Source: Methylobacterium sp. 10 (GTDB taxonomy: Bacteria > Pseudomonadota > Alphaproteobacteria > Rhizobiales > Beijerinckiaceae). Taken from it: a DNA stretch of 64,000 nt. The stretch lies in assembly GCF_000519085.1 (NCBI RefSeq), contig NZ_KI912577.1:2485331-2549330 (forward strand). Direction: 5' to 3'. Made by a program: the position numbers and the translations under genes. Each line of letters begins with the position of its first letter. Positions within the stretch are counted from its first letter, which is position 1. A model generated the notes under the pieces. That model saw only the letters and a list, made by a program, of their open reading frames with translations, was not told where the DNA came from and ran no database searches. Positions 35,213 to 44,413 of this stretch are shown piece by piece.

Positions 35213-37165
35213 ATGCCAATGCCATCGACGAACGACCTGTTTCAGAGCTTCGCCCGCGGTTACGAGGCCCGCCGCGATACGGAAATGAGCCTGTCCGAGT
35301 TCATGGAGGCGTGCCGGGACGAGCCCCTCATGTATGCGACCGCGGCCGAGCGTATCCTCGACGCGATCGGCAAGCCGGAGTTCGTGGACACTGCCAAGGA
35401 CGCACGTCTCGGCCGGGTGTTCATGAATCGGACGATCCGGGTCTATCCCGCCTTCTCCGAGTTCTACGGCATGGAAGAGACGATCGAGCGGATCGTCTCG
35501 TTCTTCCGCCACGCGGCGCAGGGGTTGGAAGAGCGCAAGCAGATCCTTTACCTCCTCGGCCCCGTCGGCGGCGGCAAGTCGTCGCTCGCCGAACGCCTCA
35601 AGGCGCTGATGGAGGTCCACCCCATCTACGTCCTGAAGGCCGGCAACGAGGTCTCCCCGGTCTTCGAGAGCCCGCTCGGATTGTTCGACCCCGAGGTGAT
35701 GGGCGCTGAAATCCAGGAACGTTACGGCATTCCGCGACGCCGCCTCACCGGCCTGATGAGCCCCTGGGCCTTGAAGCGCCTTGACGAGTTCAACGGCGAC
35801 ATCTCGCAGTTCAAGGTGATCAAGGTCCGGCCCTCGCGCCTGCGCCAGATCGGCATCGCCAAGACCGAGCCCGGCGACGAGAACAACCAGGACATCTCGT
35901 CCCTCGTCGGCAAGGTCGACATCCGCCGCCTCGAGACCCTGTCCCAGGCGGATCCGGACGCCTACTCCTATTCCGGCGGCCTTAACCGGGCAAACCAGGG
36001 CGTCCTCGAATTCGTCGAGATGTTCAAGGCGCCGATCAAAATGCTGCACCCCCTGCTGACGGCGACGCAGGAGGGCAATTACGTCGGCACGGAAAATATC
36101 GGCGCGATCCCGTTCACCGGCATCATTCTGGCGCACTCGAACGAATCCGAGTGGCAGACCTTCAAGACCAACAAGAACAACGAAGCGTTCATCGACCGCA
36201 TCTACGTCATCAAGGTGCCCTACTGCCTGCGGGTGACGGAGGAGCAACGGATCTACGAGAAGCTGGTCTCGGGCTCCGAACTGGCGGAGGCCGCCTGCGC
36301 CCCCGGCACTCTGGAGATGCTGGCCCGGTTCTCGGTGCTCTCCCGCCTGCGCGAGCACGCCAATTCCAACGCCTTCTCGAAGATGCGCGTCTATGACGGC
36401 GAGTCCCTGCGCGAGGTCGATCCCCGCGCCCGCTCCATGCAGGAATACAAGGATGCCGCCGGCGTTGACGAGGGGATGGACGGCATCTCCACCCGCTTCG
36501 CCTTTAAGGTGATGGCGGCGACGTTCAACCACGATACGACGGAAGTCTCGGCCGACCCCGTCCATCTCATGTACACGTTGGAGCAGTCCCTGCGGCGCGA
36601 GCAGCTGCCACCGGAGACCGAGAAACGCTATCTGGAGTTCATCAAGACCGAGCTCGCGCCGCGTTATGCTGAGTTCATCGGCCACGAGATCCAGAAGGCC
36701 TATCTCGAATCCTACCATGATTACGGCCAGAATCTGTTCGATCGATACATCGACTATGCCGATGCGTGGATCGAGGATCAGGACTTCAAGGATTCCGAGA
36801 CCGGGCAGCTCCTCAACCGGGAGCTCCTCAACCAGGAGCTCACCAAGATCGAGAAGCCGGCCGGCATCGCCAACCCGAAGGATTTCCGCAACGAGGTCGT
36901 CAAGTTCGCTCTCCGTTCTCGGGCTCAGCATGGCGGGCGCAACCCGTCCTGGACGTCCTACGAGAAGCTACGCGAAGTGATCGAACGGCGGATGTTCAGC
37001 CAAGTGGAGGAACTGCTTCCAGTCATCTCCTTTGGTTCCAAGAAGGACGGCGAGACGGAGAAGAAGCACGGTGAGTTCGTCGATCGCATGATCGCGCGAG
37101 GCTATACCGAGCGGCAGGTTCGCCGTCTTGTGGAATGGTACATGAGGGTGAAGCAGGCGGGTTAG
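35213..37165 (+). CDS. prkA: PrkA/YeaG serine protein kinase
   Basis: PrkA/YeaG combines an AAA+ ATPase core with a C-terminal kinase-like domain and responds to nutrient and other stress. The 650-residue protein has Walker A LGPVGGGKSSLAERLKALME (about residue 118), NRANQGVLEFVEMFKAPIKM, TATQEGNYVGTENIGAIPF and ILAHSNESEWQTFKTNKNNE, followed by the PrkA C-terminal domain. A short leader MPMPSTNDLFQSFARGYEAR starts at ATG 35213 after AGGGATCGGG. yeaH and spoVR follow, forming the conserved three-gene set. Confidence 0.95.
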   Translation: MPMPSTNDLFQSFARGYEARRDTEMSLSEFMEACRDEPLMYATAAERILDAIGKPEFVDTAKDARLGRVFMNRTIRVYPAFSEFYGMEETIERIVSFFRHAAQGLEERKQILYLLGPVGGGKSSLAERLKALMEVHPIYVLKAGNEVSPVFESPLGLFDPEVMGAEIQERYGIPRRRLTGLMSPWALKRLDEFNGDISQFKVIKVRPSRLRQIGIAKTEPGDENNQDISSLVGKVDIRRLETLSQADPDAYSYSGGLNRANQGVLEFVEMFKAPIKMLHPLLTATQEGNYVGTENIGAIPFTGIILAHSNESEWQTFKTNKNNEAFIDRIYVIKVPYCLRVTEEQRIYEKLVSGSELAEAACAPGTLEMLARFSVLSRLREHANSNAFSKMRVYDGESLREVDPRARSMQEYKDAAGVDEGMDGISTRFAFKVMAATFNHDTTEVSADPVHLMYTLEQSLRREQLPPETEKRYLEFIKTELAPRYAEFIGHEIQKAYLESYHDYGQNLFDRYIDYADAWIEDQDFKDSETGQLLNRELLNQELTKIEKPAGIANPKDFRNEVVKFALRSRAQHGGRNPSWTSYEKLREVIERRMFSQVEELLPVISFGSKKDGETEKKHGEFVDRMIARGYTERQVRRLVEWYMRVKQAG

Positions 37166-37197
37166 GACGGCGACACGTCCGGTCGCGGCGAGGCGCC

Positions 37198-37223
37198 GGC
37201 GGGCATCGCGGTGCCCGCCGGGC
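37198..37223 (+). other. Intercistronic hairpin between prkA and yeaH
   Basis: CCGGCGGGC (37198-37206) and GCCCGCCGG (37215-37223) form a perfect 9-bp stem with an 8-nt loop, 30 nt after the prkA stop. There is no U-run. It may protect the prkA message or reduce read-through to yeaH. Confidence 0.5.
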
Positions 37224-37287
37224 ACGACCGTCGAACGTGCCAGGGTCTCAGGGGCCAGGGTCTTGAGGGCGAGGACGAAAGCACCGG

Positions 37288-38589
37288 ATGCACATCGTTG
37301 ACCGTCGGTTGAATCCCGGAGGCAAGAGCCTTCCAAATCGCCAGCGCTTCCTGCGCCGGGTCAAGGACATGGCCCAGCGCGCGGTGCGCGAATCCGCCCG
37401 CGAAAAGGATATCAAGGACCTCGGCAAGGACGGGCGCGTCACGGTTCCCGGAGACGGCGTGCGCGAGCCCCGCTTCAGCCGCCAATCCGGCACCGGCCTG
37501 CAGGACTACATCCTGCCCGGCAACAAGACCTATGTAGAAGGGGACCGCATCGAGCGCCCGCAAGGAGGCGGCGGGGGCAAAGGCTCCGGCCAGGGTGGCG
37601 AGGGCTCCGAGAACAGCGAGGATGCGTTCCACTTCGTGCTGACGCGGGACGAGTTCCTCGAACTGTTCCTGGAAGACCTCGAACTGCCGGATCTAGCCAA
37701 GCGTCGCCTCTCGATCGTGGAGACGGAAGGCCTGCGGCGTGCCGGCTACACCGTATCGGGCTCGCCCGCCAACCTTGCGCTTACCCGCACCCTGCGCAAT
37801 TCCATGTCGCGGCGCATCGCGCTCAAGCGGCCGAAGCCGGAGGAGATCGCGGAGCTCGAAGGCCTCATCGCCGAGGCCGATCTCCGCGACCCCCGGCTTC
37901 CCGACATGAGGCTCGCCCTGGAGGCCCTGCGCGAACGCACCAAGCGGATCCCCTACGTCGATCCGATCGACCTGCGCTATCGCCGGTTCGAGCCCTATCC
38001 GCGCCCGATCGCCCAGGCGGTGATGTTCTGCCTCATGGATGTGTCGGGCTCGATGACCGAGCACATGAAGGATCTCGCCAAGCGCTTCTACATTCTGCTC
38101 CACATCTTCCTGACGCGGCGCTACCGGCACGTGGAGATCGTCTTCATCCGTCACACCGACAAGGCGACGGAGGTGGACGAGGAGACGTTCTTCGGCTCGC
38201 GCGAAACCGGCGGCACATTGGTCTCGTCGGCGCTTGTGGAGATGAAGCGCGTCATCACCGAGCGCTACGACCCGAACGACTGGAACATCTACGCGGCCCA
38301 GGCCTCGGACGGCGACAACGTGTCGAGCGACGGCCCGACCTCCACCGAATTGCTGCGCGCCCATATCCTGCCCGCCTGCCAACACTTCGCCTATCTCGAA
38401 GTCGGCGACGAGAACGGCCCCCGCGCCGGTTTCGTCGAGCACCGTACCACCCTATGGCGCACCTACGAGGCTCTGGCCAAGTCCGGCGGCGCCATCGCCA
38501 TGCGCAAGGTCAACCATCGGCGCGACATCTACCCGGTCTTCCGCGAATTGTTCGGGCGCAAGGACGCGCGCGCCGAAGCGGAGGCGTGA
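37288..38589 (+). CDS. yeaH: YeaH/YhbH family protein (DUF444, von Willebrand A-like)
   Basis: The 433-residue protein begins MHIVDRRLNPGGKSLPNRQR and is DUF444 throughout: a Gly-rich linker near 90-110, AHFVLTRDEFLELFLEDLEL-like helical segment, PYVDPIDLRYRRFEPYP and a C-terminal vWA-like fold starting MFCLMDVSGSMTEHMKDLAK, whose DVSGSM is a MIDAS metal site. It always travels with prkA/yeaG and spoVR/ycgB. The biochemical role is unknown; in E. coli the set is under stationary-phase and nitrogen-stress control. Confidence 0.93.
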   Translation: MHIVDRRLNPGGKSLPNRQRFLRRVKDMAQRAVRESAREKDIKDLGKDGRVTVPGDGVREPRFSRQSGTGLQDYILPGNKTYVEGDRIERPQGGGGGKGSGQGGEGSENSEDAFHFVLTRDEFLELFLEDLELPDLAKRRLSIVETEGLRRAGYTVSGSPANLALTRTLRNSMSRRIALKRPKPEEIAELEGLIAEADLRDPRLPDMRLALEALRERTKRIPYVDPIDLRYRRFEPYPRPIAQAVMFCLMDVSGSMTEHMKDLAKRFYILLHIFLTRRYRHVEIVFIRHTDKATEVDEETFFGSRETGGTLVSSALVEMKRVITERYDPNDWNIYAAQASDGDNVSSDGPTSTELLRAHILPACQHFAYLEVGDENGPRAGFVEHRTTLWRTYEALAKSGGAIAMRKVNHRRDIYPVFRELFGRKDARAEAEA

Positions 38590-38600
38590 CCCGCGGGGAG

Positions 38601-38620
38601 CCGGCTTCGGGACGAGCCGG
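38601..38620 (+). other. Intercistronic hairpin between yeaH and spoVR
   Basis: CCGGCT (38601-38606) and AGCCGG (38615-38620) form a stem with an 8-nt loop 12 nt after the yeaH stop. It parallels the stronger hairpin between prkA and yeaH. Confidence 0.4.
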
Positions 38621-38699
38621 TGCCGGATCGATGAGGTGAGCCCTTCCTCTCGCACGGGGGAGGGGAGGAGAGCCGGAACGCTCGGAGAGAAGGACGACG

Positions 38700-40274
38700 A
38701 TGGTCACGAACCTCCACTTCCCCGCATCGCCGACGATGTCCGGCGGACAGACACCTTTGTTCACCGGCAACGACTGGGATTTCGACACGATCCGCCGCAT
38801 CCACGATGCCTGCGAAAAGATCGCCGGCGAGGAACTCGGGCTGTCCTGGTATCCGAACCAGATCGAGATCATCACGGCGGAGCAGATGCTCGACGCCTAT
38901 GCCTCCATCGGCATGCCGCTGTTCTACAAGCATTGGTCGTTCGGCAAGCACTTCGCCCAGCACGAGGCCGGCTATCGCCGCGGCATGATGGGCCTCGCCT
39001 ACGAGATCGTCATCAACTCGGACCCGTGCATCTCCTATATCATGGAGGAGAACACGGCGACGATGCAGACCCTGGTGATCGCGCACGCCGCCTTCGGTCA
39101 CAACCATTTCTTCAAGAACAACTACCTGTTCAAGCAATGGACCGATGCCGAGGGGATCCTCGATTACCTCGACTTCGCCAAGGGGTTCATCACCCGCTGC
39201 GAGGAACGCTACGGTCACCATGCGGTGGAGCAGGTGCTCGACGCCGCCCACGCCCTGATGAGCCAGGGCGTTCACCGCTATCCGCGCAAGAAGCGGCCGG
39301 ACCTCGCCTCGGAGCAGCGGCGCGAGCGCGAGCGGGCCGAGCACGGCGAGCAGATCTACAACGACCTGTGGCGCACCCTGCCGCAGAAGAGCGCGGGGCT
39401 CCGTCCCGACGCCGCCCTGGAGCGACGCAAGGCCCTTCTCGAACTGCCTCAAGAGAACCTGCTCTACTTCCTGGAGAAGGCGGCCCCGCGCCTGCGTCCG
39501 TGGCAGCGCGAGATCCTGCGGATCGTCCGCCTCGTGGCGCAGTATTTCTATCCCCAGCGCCAGACCAAGGTAATGAACGAAGGCTGCGCCACCTATTGCC
39601 ACTACCGGATCATGAACTCGCTTTCGGAGAAGGGGCTCATCGGCGAGGCGGCCTATCTCGAATTTCTGCAGTCACACACCAACGTCGTTCGCCAGCCGAA
39701 CTACAACGAGCGCGGCTATGGCGGGCATAATCCCTATGCCATCGGCTTTGCCATGATGCAGGACATCGCTCGCATCGTGGAGCAGCCGACAGAGGAGGAT
39801 CGCGAGTGGTTCCCGGAGATCGCGGGCACGGGCGACGCCATGGCGACCCTGCGCGACATCTGGGCGAACTACCGCGACGAGAGCTTCATCGCGCAGTTCC
39901 TGAGCCCCAAGCTCATGCGCGACATGCGGCTGTTCCACGTGGTCGACAACCCATCCGAAGCGGAGTTGCGCGTGGAGGCGATCCATGACGAGCGCGGCTA
40001 CCGCAAGTTGCGCCGCTCATTTGCCAGGCAATACGACGTCGCCTGGCTCGATCCGGATATCGAGGTGATCGATGTGGATCTGGAGGGCGACCGCCGCCTC
40101 ATCGTCCATCACAAGGCGCTGAACCGGATCACGCTCCAAGCCGACGATGCTTGTCGGGTCCTGCAGCATCTTGCGGATCTCTGGGGCTACGACGCGGTGC
40201 TCAGGGAGATCGATCCGGCCACGGACGCGATCCTGGCCGAGCATCACGCGGCAGCGCGGCCGATTTTCTTCTGA
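38700..40274 (+). CDS. spoVR: SpoVR/YcgB family protein
   Basis: The 524-residue protein matches SpoVR, named for a Bacillus spore-cortex gene but widespread in non-spore-formers. Typical stretches are IHDACEKIAGEELGLSWYPN, HWSFGKHFAQHEAGYRRGMM, NPCISYIMEEN-like DPCISYIMEENTATMQTLVI, GHNHFFKNNYLFKQW and YYHYRIMNSLSEKGL-type NEGCATYCHYRIMNSLSEKG. It is the third member of the prkA-yeaH-spoVR operon. The role is unknown; stress survival is suspected from operon partners. The ATG at 38700 follows AGGACGACG. Confidence 0.95.
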   Translation: MVTNLHFPASPTMSGGQTPLFTGNDWDFDTIRRIHDACEKIAGEELGLSWYPNQIEIITAEQMLDAYASIGMPLFYKHWSFGKHFAQHEAGYRRGMMGLAYEIVINSDPCISYIMEENTATMQTLVIAHAAFGHNHFFKNNYLFKQWTDAEGILDYLDFAKGFITRCEERYGHHAVEQVLDAAHALMSQGVHRYPRKKRPDLASEQRRERERAEHGEQIYNDLWRTLPQKSAGLRPDAALERRKALLELPQENLLYFLEKAAPRLRPWQREILRIVRLVAQYFYPQRQTKVMNEGCATYCHYRIMNSLSEKGLIGEAAYLEFLQSHTNVVRQPNYNERGYGGHNPYAIGFAMMQDIARIVEQPTEEDREWFPEIAGTGDAMATLRDIWANYRDESFIAQFLSPKLMRDMRLFHVVDNPSEAELRVEAIHDERGYRKLRRSFARQYDVAWLDPDIEVIDVDLEGDRRLIVHHKALNRITLQADDACRVLQHLADLWGYDAVLREIDPATDAILAEHHAAARPIFF

Positions 40275-40386
40275 GGCTCCGGGGACGCTGAATTGAACCC
40301 CGATCCATCGTATTTGACGGATCGCGCTCTCGGTTCTTTCGCAGACCTCTGCTCATCCTCGGGGTCAGGCAAGCAACGAGGTGGTC

Positions 40387-40641
40387 ATGAATGAGCGTCG
40401 GTTCGATGAGCGGCGGCGTAGGGACGAGGCCGGCCTCATTGCCATAGACGAGCACACGACGCTTCCCTGCATCGTCTACGACATCTCCGCCTCCGGCGTT
40501 CGACTCACCCTTCCGGAGACCGCCCTGGTCCCCGAAACTTTCATTCTGCATTCGGCGTGTATCGAGGGAATCGAAGTGTGCCGCGTGGTCTGGCGCGGCG
40601 ACGAGACCATCGGCGCGACCTTCAACCGGGCATCGGCCTGA
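40387..40641 (+). CDS. Small PilZ-domain protein
   Basis: The 84-residue protein is a single PilZ domain. The N-terminal ERRFDERRRRDEAG supplies the RxxxR-type c-di-GMP contact and CIVYDISASGVRLTLPE the D/NxSxxG motif; the barrel ends CRVVWRGDETIGATF. It probably binds cyclic di-GMP in the cytoplasm. ATG 40387 is chosen because GAGG stands 5 nt upstream; a GTG at 40381 is in frame. It lies 110 nt behind spoVR and before a converging tRNA gene, so it may be read through from the stress operon. Confidence 0.8.
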   Translation: MNERRFDERRRRDEAGLIAIDEHTTLPCIVYDISASGVRLTLPETALVPETFILHSACIEGIEVCRVVWRGDETIGATFNRASA

Positions 40642-40706
40642 CGTCCATATCGGAGCCGGATGACCGCTGCCCGGTTCCCGACTCGTCAACACGACCTGGA
40701 AACACG

Positions 40707-40735
40707 TAAAAGGCCGGGGACAGCGCGCCCCGGCC
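40707..40735 (-). terminator. Terminator of the tRNA-Pro gene
   Basis: On the minus strand GGCCGGGG and CCCCGGCC (40712-40735) form an 8-bp stem with an 8-nt loop, followed by UUUU. It is about 55 nt downstream of the tRNA 3' end. Confidence 0.8.
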
Positions 40736-40789
40736 TCAAACGTCAGAGCGGAGGACATCTGCACTCACGCCGATGTCACCGCATTTTAA

Positions 40790-40866
40790 TGGTCGGAGTA
40801 GCAGGACTTGAACCTGCGACCCCCTGTCCCCCAGACAGGTGCGCTACCGGGCTGCGCTATACTCCG
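40790..40866 (-). tRNA. tRNA-Pro (anticodon GGG), CCA encoded
   Basis: The minus strand folds as a full cloverleaf of 77 nt including an encoded CCA. Acceptor CGGAGTA pairs with TACTCCG; the D arm is GCGC-loop-GCGC; the anticodon stem CCTGT/ACAGG holds the loop CTGGGGG with anticodon GGG at positions 34-36; the T arm is GCAGG-TTCAAGT-CCTGC; the discriminator is A. It reads CCC and CCU codons. A terminator follows. Confidence 0.96.
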
Positions 40867-40914
40867 TCAAGAACCGCTCTGAACCCGTCGTTCGCGTAAA
40901 TTGCTGTTCCGGTG

Positions 40915-40958
40915 ACTGATCTTAAGACCAGTGCGCTGACCGGGCCGCGCTACGCTTC
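40915..40958 (-). pseudogene. tRNA-like relic (D arm plus anticodon arm) upstream of tRNA-Pro
   Basis: Minus strand: TA-GCGC-GGCCCGGTCA-GCGC-A is a canonical positions 8-26 D arm, very like that of the neighbouring tRNA-Pro. It is followed by an anticodon-arm-like palindrome ACTGGTCTTAAGATCAGT, which would leave a six- or eight-base instead of a seven-base loop. No T arm in register and no matching acceptor strand were found. I read it as a decayed tRNA copy 50 nt upstream of tRNA-Pro, possibly once a tandem tRNA. Confidence 0.45.
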
Positions 40959-41023
40959 GACACCCCGTGGAGGGCAGAGGGGTCTTAGCTTCACGGTCAC
41001 CCATGTGCAACCCCTTTTCCGTA

Positions 41024-41053
41024 GCTCCGGCACGCGACCTCGCGCGCCGGAGC
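41024..41053 (-). terminator. Hairpin downstream of the RND pump gene
   Basis: GCTCCGGC (41024-41031) pairs with GCCGGAGC (41046-41053), about 10 nt after the RND permease stop. On the minus strand it is followed by UACGGAAAAG rather than a U-run, so intrinsic termination is uncertain. Confidence 0.5.
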
Positions 41054-41062
41054 CTGTCGTCG

Positions 41063-44000
41063 TCACGCGTGCGAGGGCGTCGCGTGGGGGTCGTGCTTGT
41101 CAGGGGTGGTGTCGTGCGGATCCTTGCCGCGCTTCTTGGCTAACCAGATCAGGACGTTGCGGATCGCCACGTAGAAGACCGGGGTGAGGAACAGGCCGAA
41201 GAACGTCGCGCCGATCATGCCGAAGCAGACCGCGGTGCCGAGAGCCTGACGCATCTCGGCGCCAGGGCCGGTGGCGATGACGAGGGGCACCGTACCGAGG
41301 ATGAAGGCAAAGGCCGTCATCAGAATGGGGCGCAGGCGCAGGCGGCAGGCCTCCACCGCGGCGGCGACCGGCCCCTTCTTCTCCGTCTCTTCGAGCTGGT
41401 GGGCGAACTCCACGATCAGAATGGCGTTCTTCGCCGCCAGACCGATGAGCACGATCAGTCCGATCTGGGTCAGGATGTTGTTGTCCTGTCCTCTGAACTG
41501 GACAGCGCCCAGGGCCGAGAGCACGCCGGTCGGGACGACGAGGATGATCGCCAGCGGCAGCGCCCAGGATTCGTACTGCGCAGCCAGCACCAGGAAGACG
41601 AGGAGCACGCCGAGACCGAAGACATAGATCGCGGTGTTGCCCGTCGCCTTCTGCTGGAAGGCGATCTCGGTCCAGTCGTAGGCGTAGCCCTCCGGCAGGG
41701 ACTGGGCGATCTTCTCCATCGCCGCGAGCGCCTGACCGGTCGATATGCCAGGCTTGGCATCGCCCTGGATCGGTACCGAATAGAACAGGTTAAACCGCTG
41801 CACGATCTGCGGCCCGCTGATTTCGCGGATCGAAGCCAAAGTCCCCATCGGCACCAGGGCGCCGGTGGAGGAGCGGACCTTGAGCCGTTCGATGTCGCCC
41901 TTCTCCAGGCGGAAGGCCGCATCGGCCTGCGCACGTACCTGGTAGATGCGGCCGAACGTGTTGAAGTCGTTGACGTAGGCGCCGCCAAGATTGGTCTGCA
42001 GCGTGGCGAAGACCGAAGCCAGCGGCACGTTCAGCATCCGCGCCATCGTGCGATCGATGTCGATGAAGAGCTGGGGCGTATCGTTGCCGAAGGTGGTGAA
42101 CACCCGCTGGACGTCGCTGCTCTGGTTCGCCTGACCGAGGATCTCGTTCGTGGCGGCCAGGAGCGGAGCGATCGCCGAGCTCTGCCGGTTCTCGATCTGC
42201 ATCTTGAAACCACCGCCGGTGCCGAGGCCGCGGACCGGGGGCGGCGGAATGAACAGGACGCGGGCCTCCTGAATCGAGGCGGTTGCCTTGAACACGTCTC
42301 CGGTAATGGCGGCCGCCGTTCTACCGGTCGTGGCTCGCTCCTTTGCCCCCTTCAGAACGAGAAACATCACGGCGCCGTTGGTGGTGTTGGTGAAGGTCGC
42401 ACCATCGAAGCCCGAGATGATGACGGCATCGGCGACGCCGTCGACCTTCAGGGCCATGTCGGCGGCCCGCCGCACCACGGCGGTGGTACGTTCCAGCGCC
42501 GAGCCTGCGGGCAGCTGGACGACGCCGATGAGATAGCCCTGGTCCTGTTGCGGAATGAAGCCCGTGGGCGTCGTCGTGGCCACATGCAGCGTACCGGCGA
42601 TGATCGCGGCGTAAACCACCATCATGCCGAGCAGGCCGATCATACGGCCGGTGAGAAATTGGATCGTGGCGGCATAGCCATGCGACAGCTTGTCGAAGCC
42701 CCGGTTGAACAGGTCGGCGAGCCAGGCGACGAACCGCGTCAGGAAGAATTTCGGCTTGGCATGTTCGTGGTGAGGTTTGAGCAGCAGCTTGCACAGCGCT
42801 GGGGACAGGGTCAGCGAGTTGAACATCGAGATGATGGTCGATGCCGCGATGGTCAGCGCGAACTGCTTGTAGAACTGTCCCGAAATGCCCGGGATGAAGG
42901 CGGTGGGGATGAACACGGCCGACAGGACGAGGGCGATGGCGAGCACCGCGCCGCCCACTTCGTCCATTGTCTTGTGCGCGGCGTCTCCGGGCGAGAGCCC
43001 CTCGGCCATGTTCCGCTCGACATTCTCCACCACCACGATCGCGTCGTCGACGACGATGCCGATGGCGAGGACAAGGCCGAACAGGGTGAGGTTGTTGATG
43101 GAGAAGCCGAACGCCTGCATGGCCGCGAAGGTGCCGATCAGCGAGACCGGGATCGCGATCACCGGGATCAGCGCCGTACGCCAGCTCTGCAGGAAGACGA
43201 TGACCACGACCACCACGAGGGCTACGGCCTCGAACAGGGTCTTGTAGACCTCGTGGACCGATTCCTCGATGAACTCGGTCGGGTTGTAGGCGATCCTGTA
43301 CTGGACCCCCGGCGGGAAGCTCTTCTTGATCGTCTCCATTGTCGCCCGCACCTGCGTGGCGGCTTCGAGGGCGTTGGTACCCGGACGCTGGAACACGCCG
43401 ACGCCGACGGCGGGAGTGGAGTTCAGGAAGGACTGGGTGGTGTAGTCCTTCTGCCCCATCTCGGTGCGGGCGATATCCTTCACGCGCACGAGGCGGCCGT
43501 CGCTGGCCTTGACGATGACCTCGGTGAATTCCTCCGGAGTCTGGAAGCGCCCCTGGGACTGGACGACGAGCTGGAAGGCGTTGTCCTTCGGCGCCGGCGG
43601 GGCACCGAGGGCACCAGAGGCGACCTGGACGTTCTGCTCCTGGAGGGCAGAGATCACGTCGGTGGTCGAGAGGCCGTAGGCGGAGAGCTTGTTCGGGTCG
43701 AGCCAGATACGCAGGGCGTACTCGCTGCCGCCGAAGACCGTGATGTCGCCGACGCCGTCAAGGCGCAGCAACTCGTCGCGAATGCGCAGGTAGATGTAAT
43801 TGGAGAGGTAGTTCTGGTCGTAGGTGTTGTCCGGCGACAGCAGGTGCACGACCATCATCAGATCGGGCGAGGACTTGCGGACGGTGACGCCGAGGTTGCG
43901 CACGTCGGGCGGCAGGCGCGGCTGTGCCACCGAGAGACGGTTCTGCACCAGCACGTTGGCGATATCGAGATTGGTGCCGACCTTGAAGGTGACGGTTAGC

Positions 44001-44272
44001 TGCATGTTGCCGTCGTTGGTGGACAGCGACGTCATGTAGAGCATGTTGTCGACGCCGTTCACCTCCTGCTCGATGGGCGTCGCGATCGTCGCCGCCACGG
44101 TCTCCGCATTGGCGCCGGGATAGGAGGCGCGCACGACGACGGTGGGCGGAACGATCTCGGGATATTGCGCGACCGGCAGCGACTCGTAGGAGACGTAGCC
44201 GAGGATCAGGAAAATGATCGACGTCACCGACGCGAAGATCGGCCGATCGACGAAGAAGTGGGCAAAGCGCAT
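41063..44272 (-). CDS. RND multidrug efflux permease (HAE1/AcrB family)
   Basis: This 1069-residue inner-membrane proton antiporter has the AcrB layout: a first helix (ASVTSIIFLILGYVSYESLP), a large periplasmic loop, helices 2-7, a second loop and helices 8-12. Proton-relay residues are present: Asp-Asp in GIVVDDAIVVVENVERNMAE and Lys in IGLAAKNAILIVEFAHQLEE. The C-terminus is Lys/Asp- and then His-rich (HDTTPDKHDPHATPSHA), which is unusual and may bind metal or be disordered. AGAGG stands 8 nt before the ATG. The adaptor gene is 140 nt upstream; no TolC-type channel or regulator is adjacent. Confidence 0.95.
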   Translation of the reverse strand: MRFAHFFVDRPIFASVTSIIFLILGYVSYESLPVAQYPEIVPPTVVVRASYPGANAETVAATIATPIEQEVNGVDNMLYMTSLSTNDGNMQLTVTFKVGTNLDIANVLVQNRLSVAQPRLPPDVRNLGVTVRKSSPDLMMVVHLLSPDNTYDQNYLSNYIYLRIRDELLRLDGVGDITVFGGSEYALRIWLDPNKLSAYGLSTTDVISALQEQNVQVASGALGAPPAPKDNAFQLVVQSQGRFQTPEEFTEVIVKASDGRLVRVKDIARTEMGQKDYTTQSFLNSTPAVGVGVFQRPGTNALEAATQVRATMETIKKSFPPGVQYRIAYNPTEFIEESVHEVYKTLFEAVALVVVVVIVFLQSWRTALIPVIAIPVSLIGTFAAMQAFGFSINNLTLFGLVLAIGIVVDDAIVVVENVERNMAEGLSPGDAAHKTMDEVGGAVLAIALVLSAVFIPTAFIPGISGQFYKQFALTIAASTIISMFNSLTLSPALCKLLLKPHHEHAKPKFFLTRFVAWLADLFNRGFDKLSHGYAATIQFLTGRMIGLLGMMVVYAAIIAGTLHVATTTPTGFIPQQDQGYLIGVVQLPAGSALERTTAVVRRAADMALKVDGVADAVIISGFDGATFTNTTNGAVMFLVLKGAKERATTGRTAAAITGDVFKATASIQEARVLFIPPPPVRGLGTGGGFKMQIENRQSSAIAPLLAATNEILGQANQSSDVQRVFTTFGNDTPQLFIDIDRTMARMLNVPLASVFATLQTNLGGAYVNDFNTFGRIYQVRAQADAAFRLEKGDIERLKVRSSTGALVPMGTLASIREISGPQIVQRFNLFYSVPIQGDAKPGISTGQALAAMEKIAQSLPEGYAYDWTEIAFQQKATGNTAIYVFGLGVLLVFLVLAAQYESWALPLAIILVVPTGVLSALGAVQFRGQDNNILTQIGLIVLIGLAAKNAILIVEFAHQLEETEKKGPVAAAVEACRLRLRPILMTAFAFILGTVPLVIATGPGAEMRQALGTAVCFGMIGATFFGLFLTPVFYVAIRNVLIWLAKKRGKDPHDTTPDKHDPHATPSHA

Positions 44273-44413
44273 CGGTCAAACCTCTCGCCGCACAGGAGCC
44301 CTCTGGCACCTCCGCGGGAATGTTTCTTCGTTCGCCGTCACGAACCCGCCGAATGTCCTGCCCCTGAAACGGAAGGCGGAAACCGGCGGGCCCGGTCTAG
44401 ATCGGGGTGCGCG

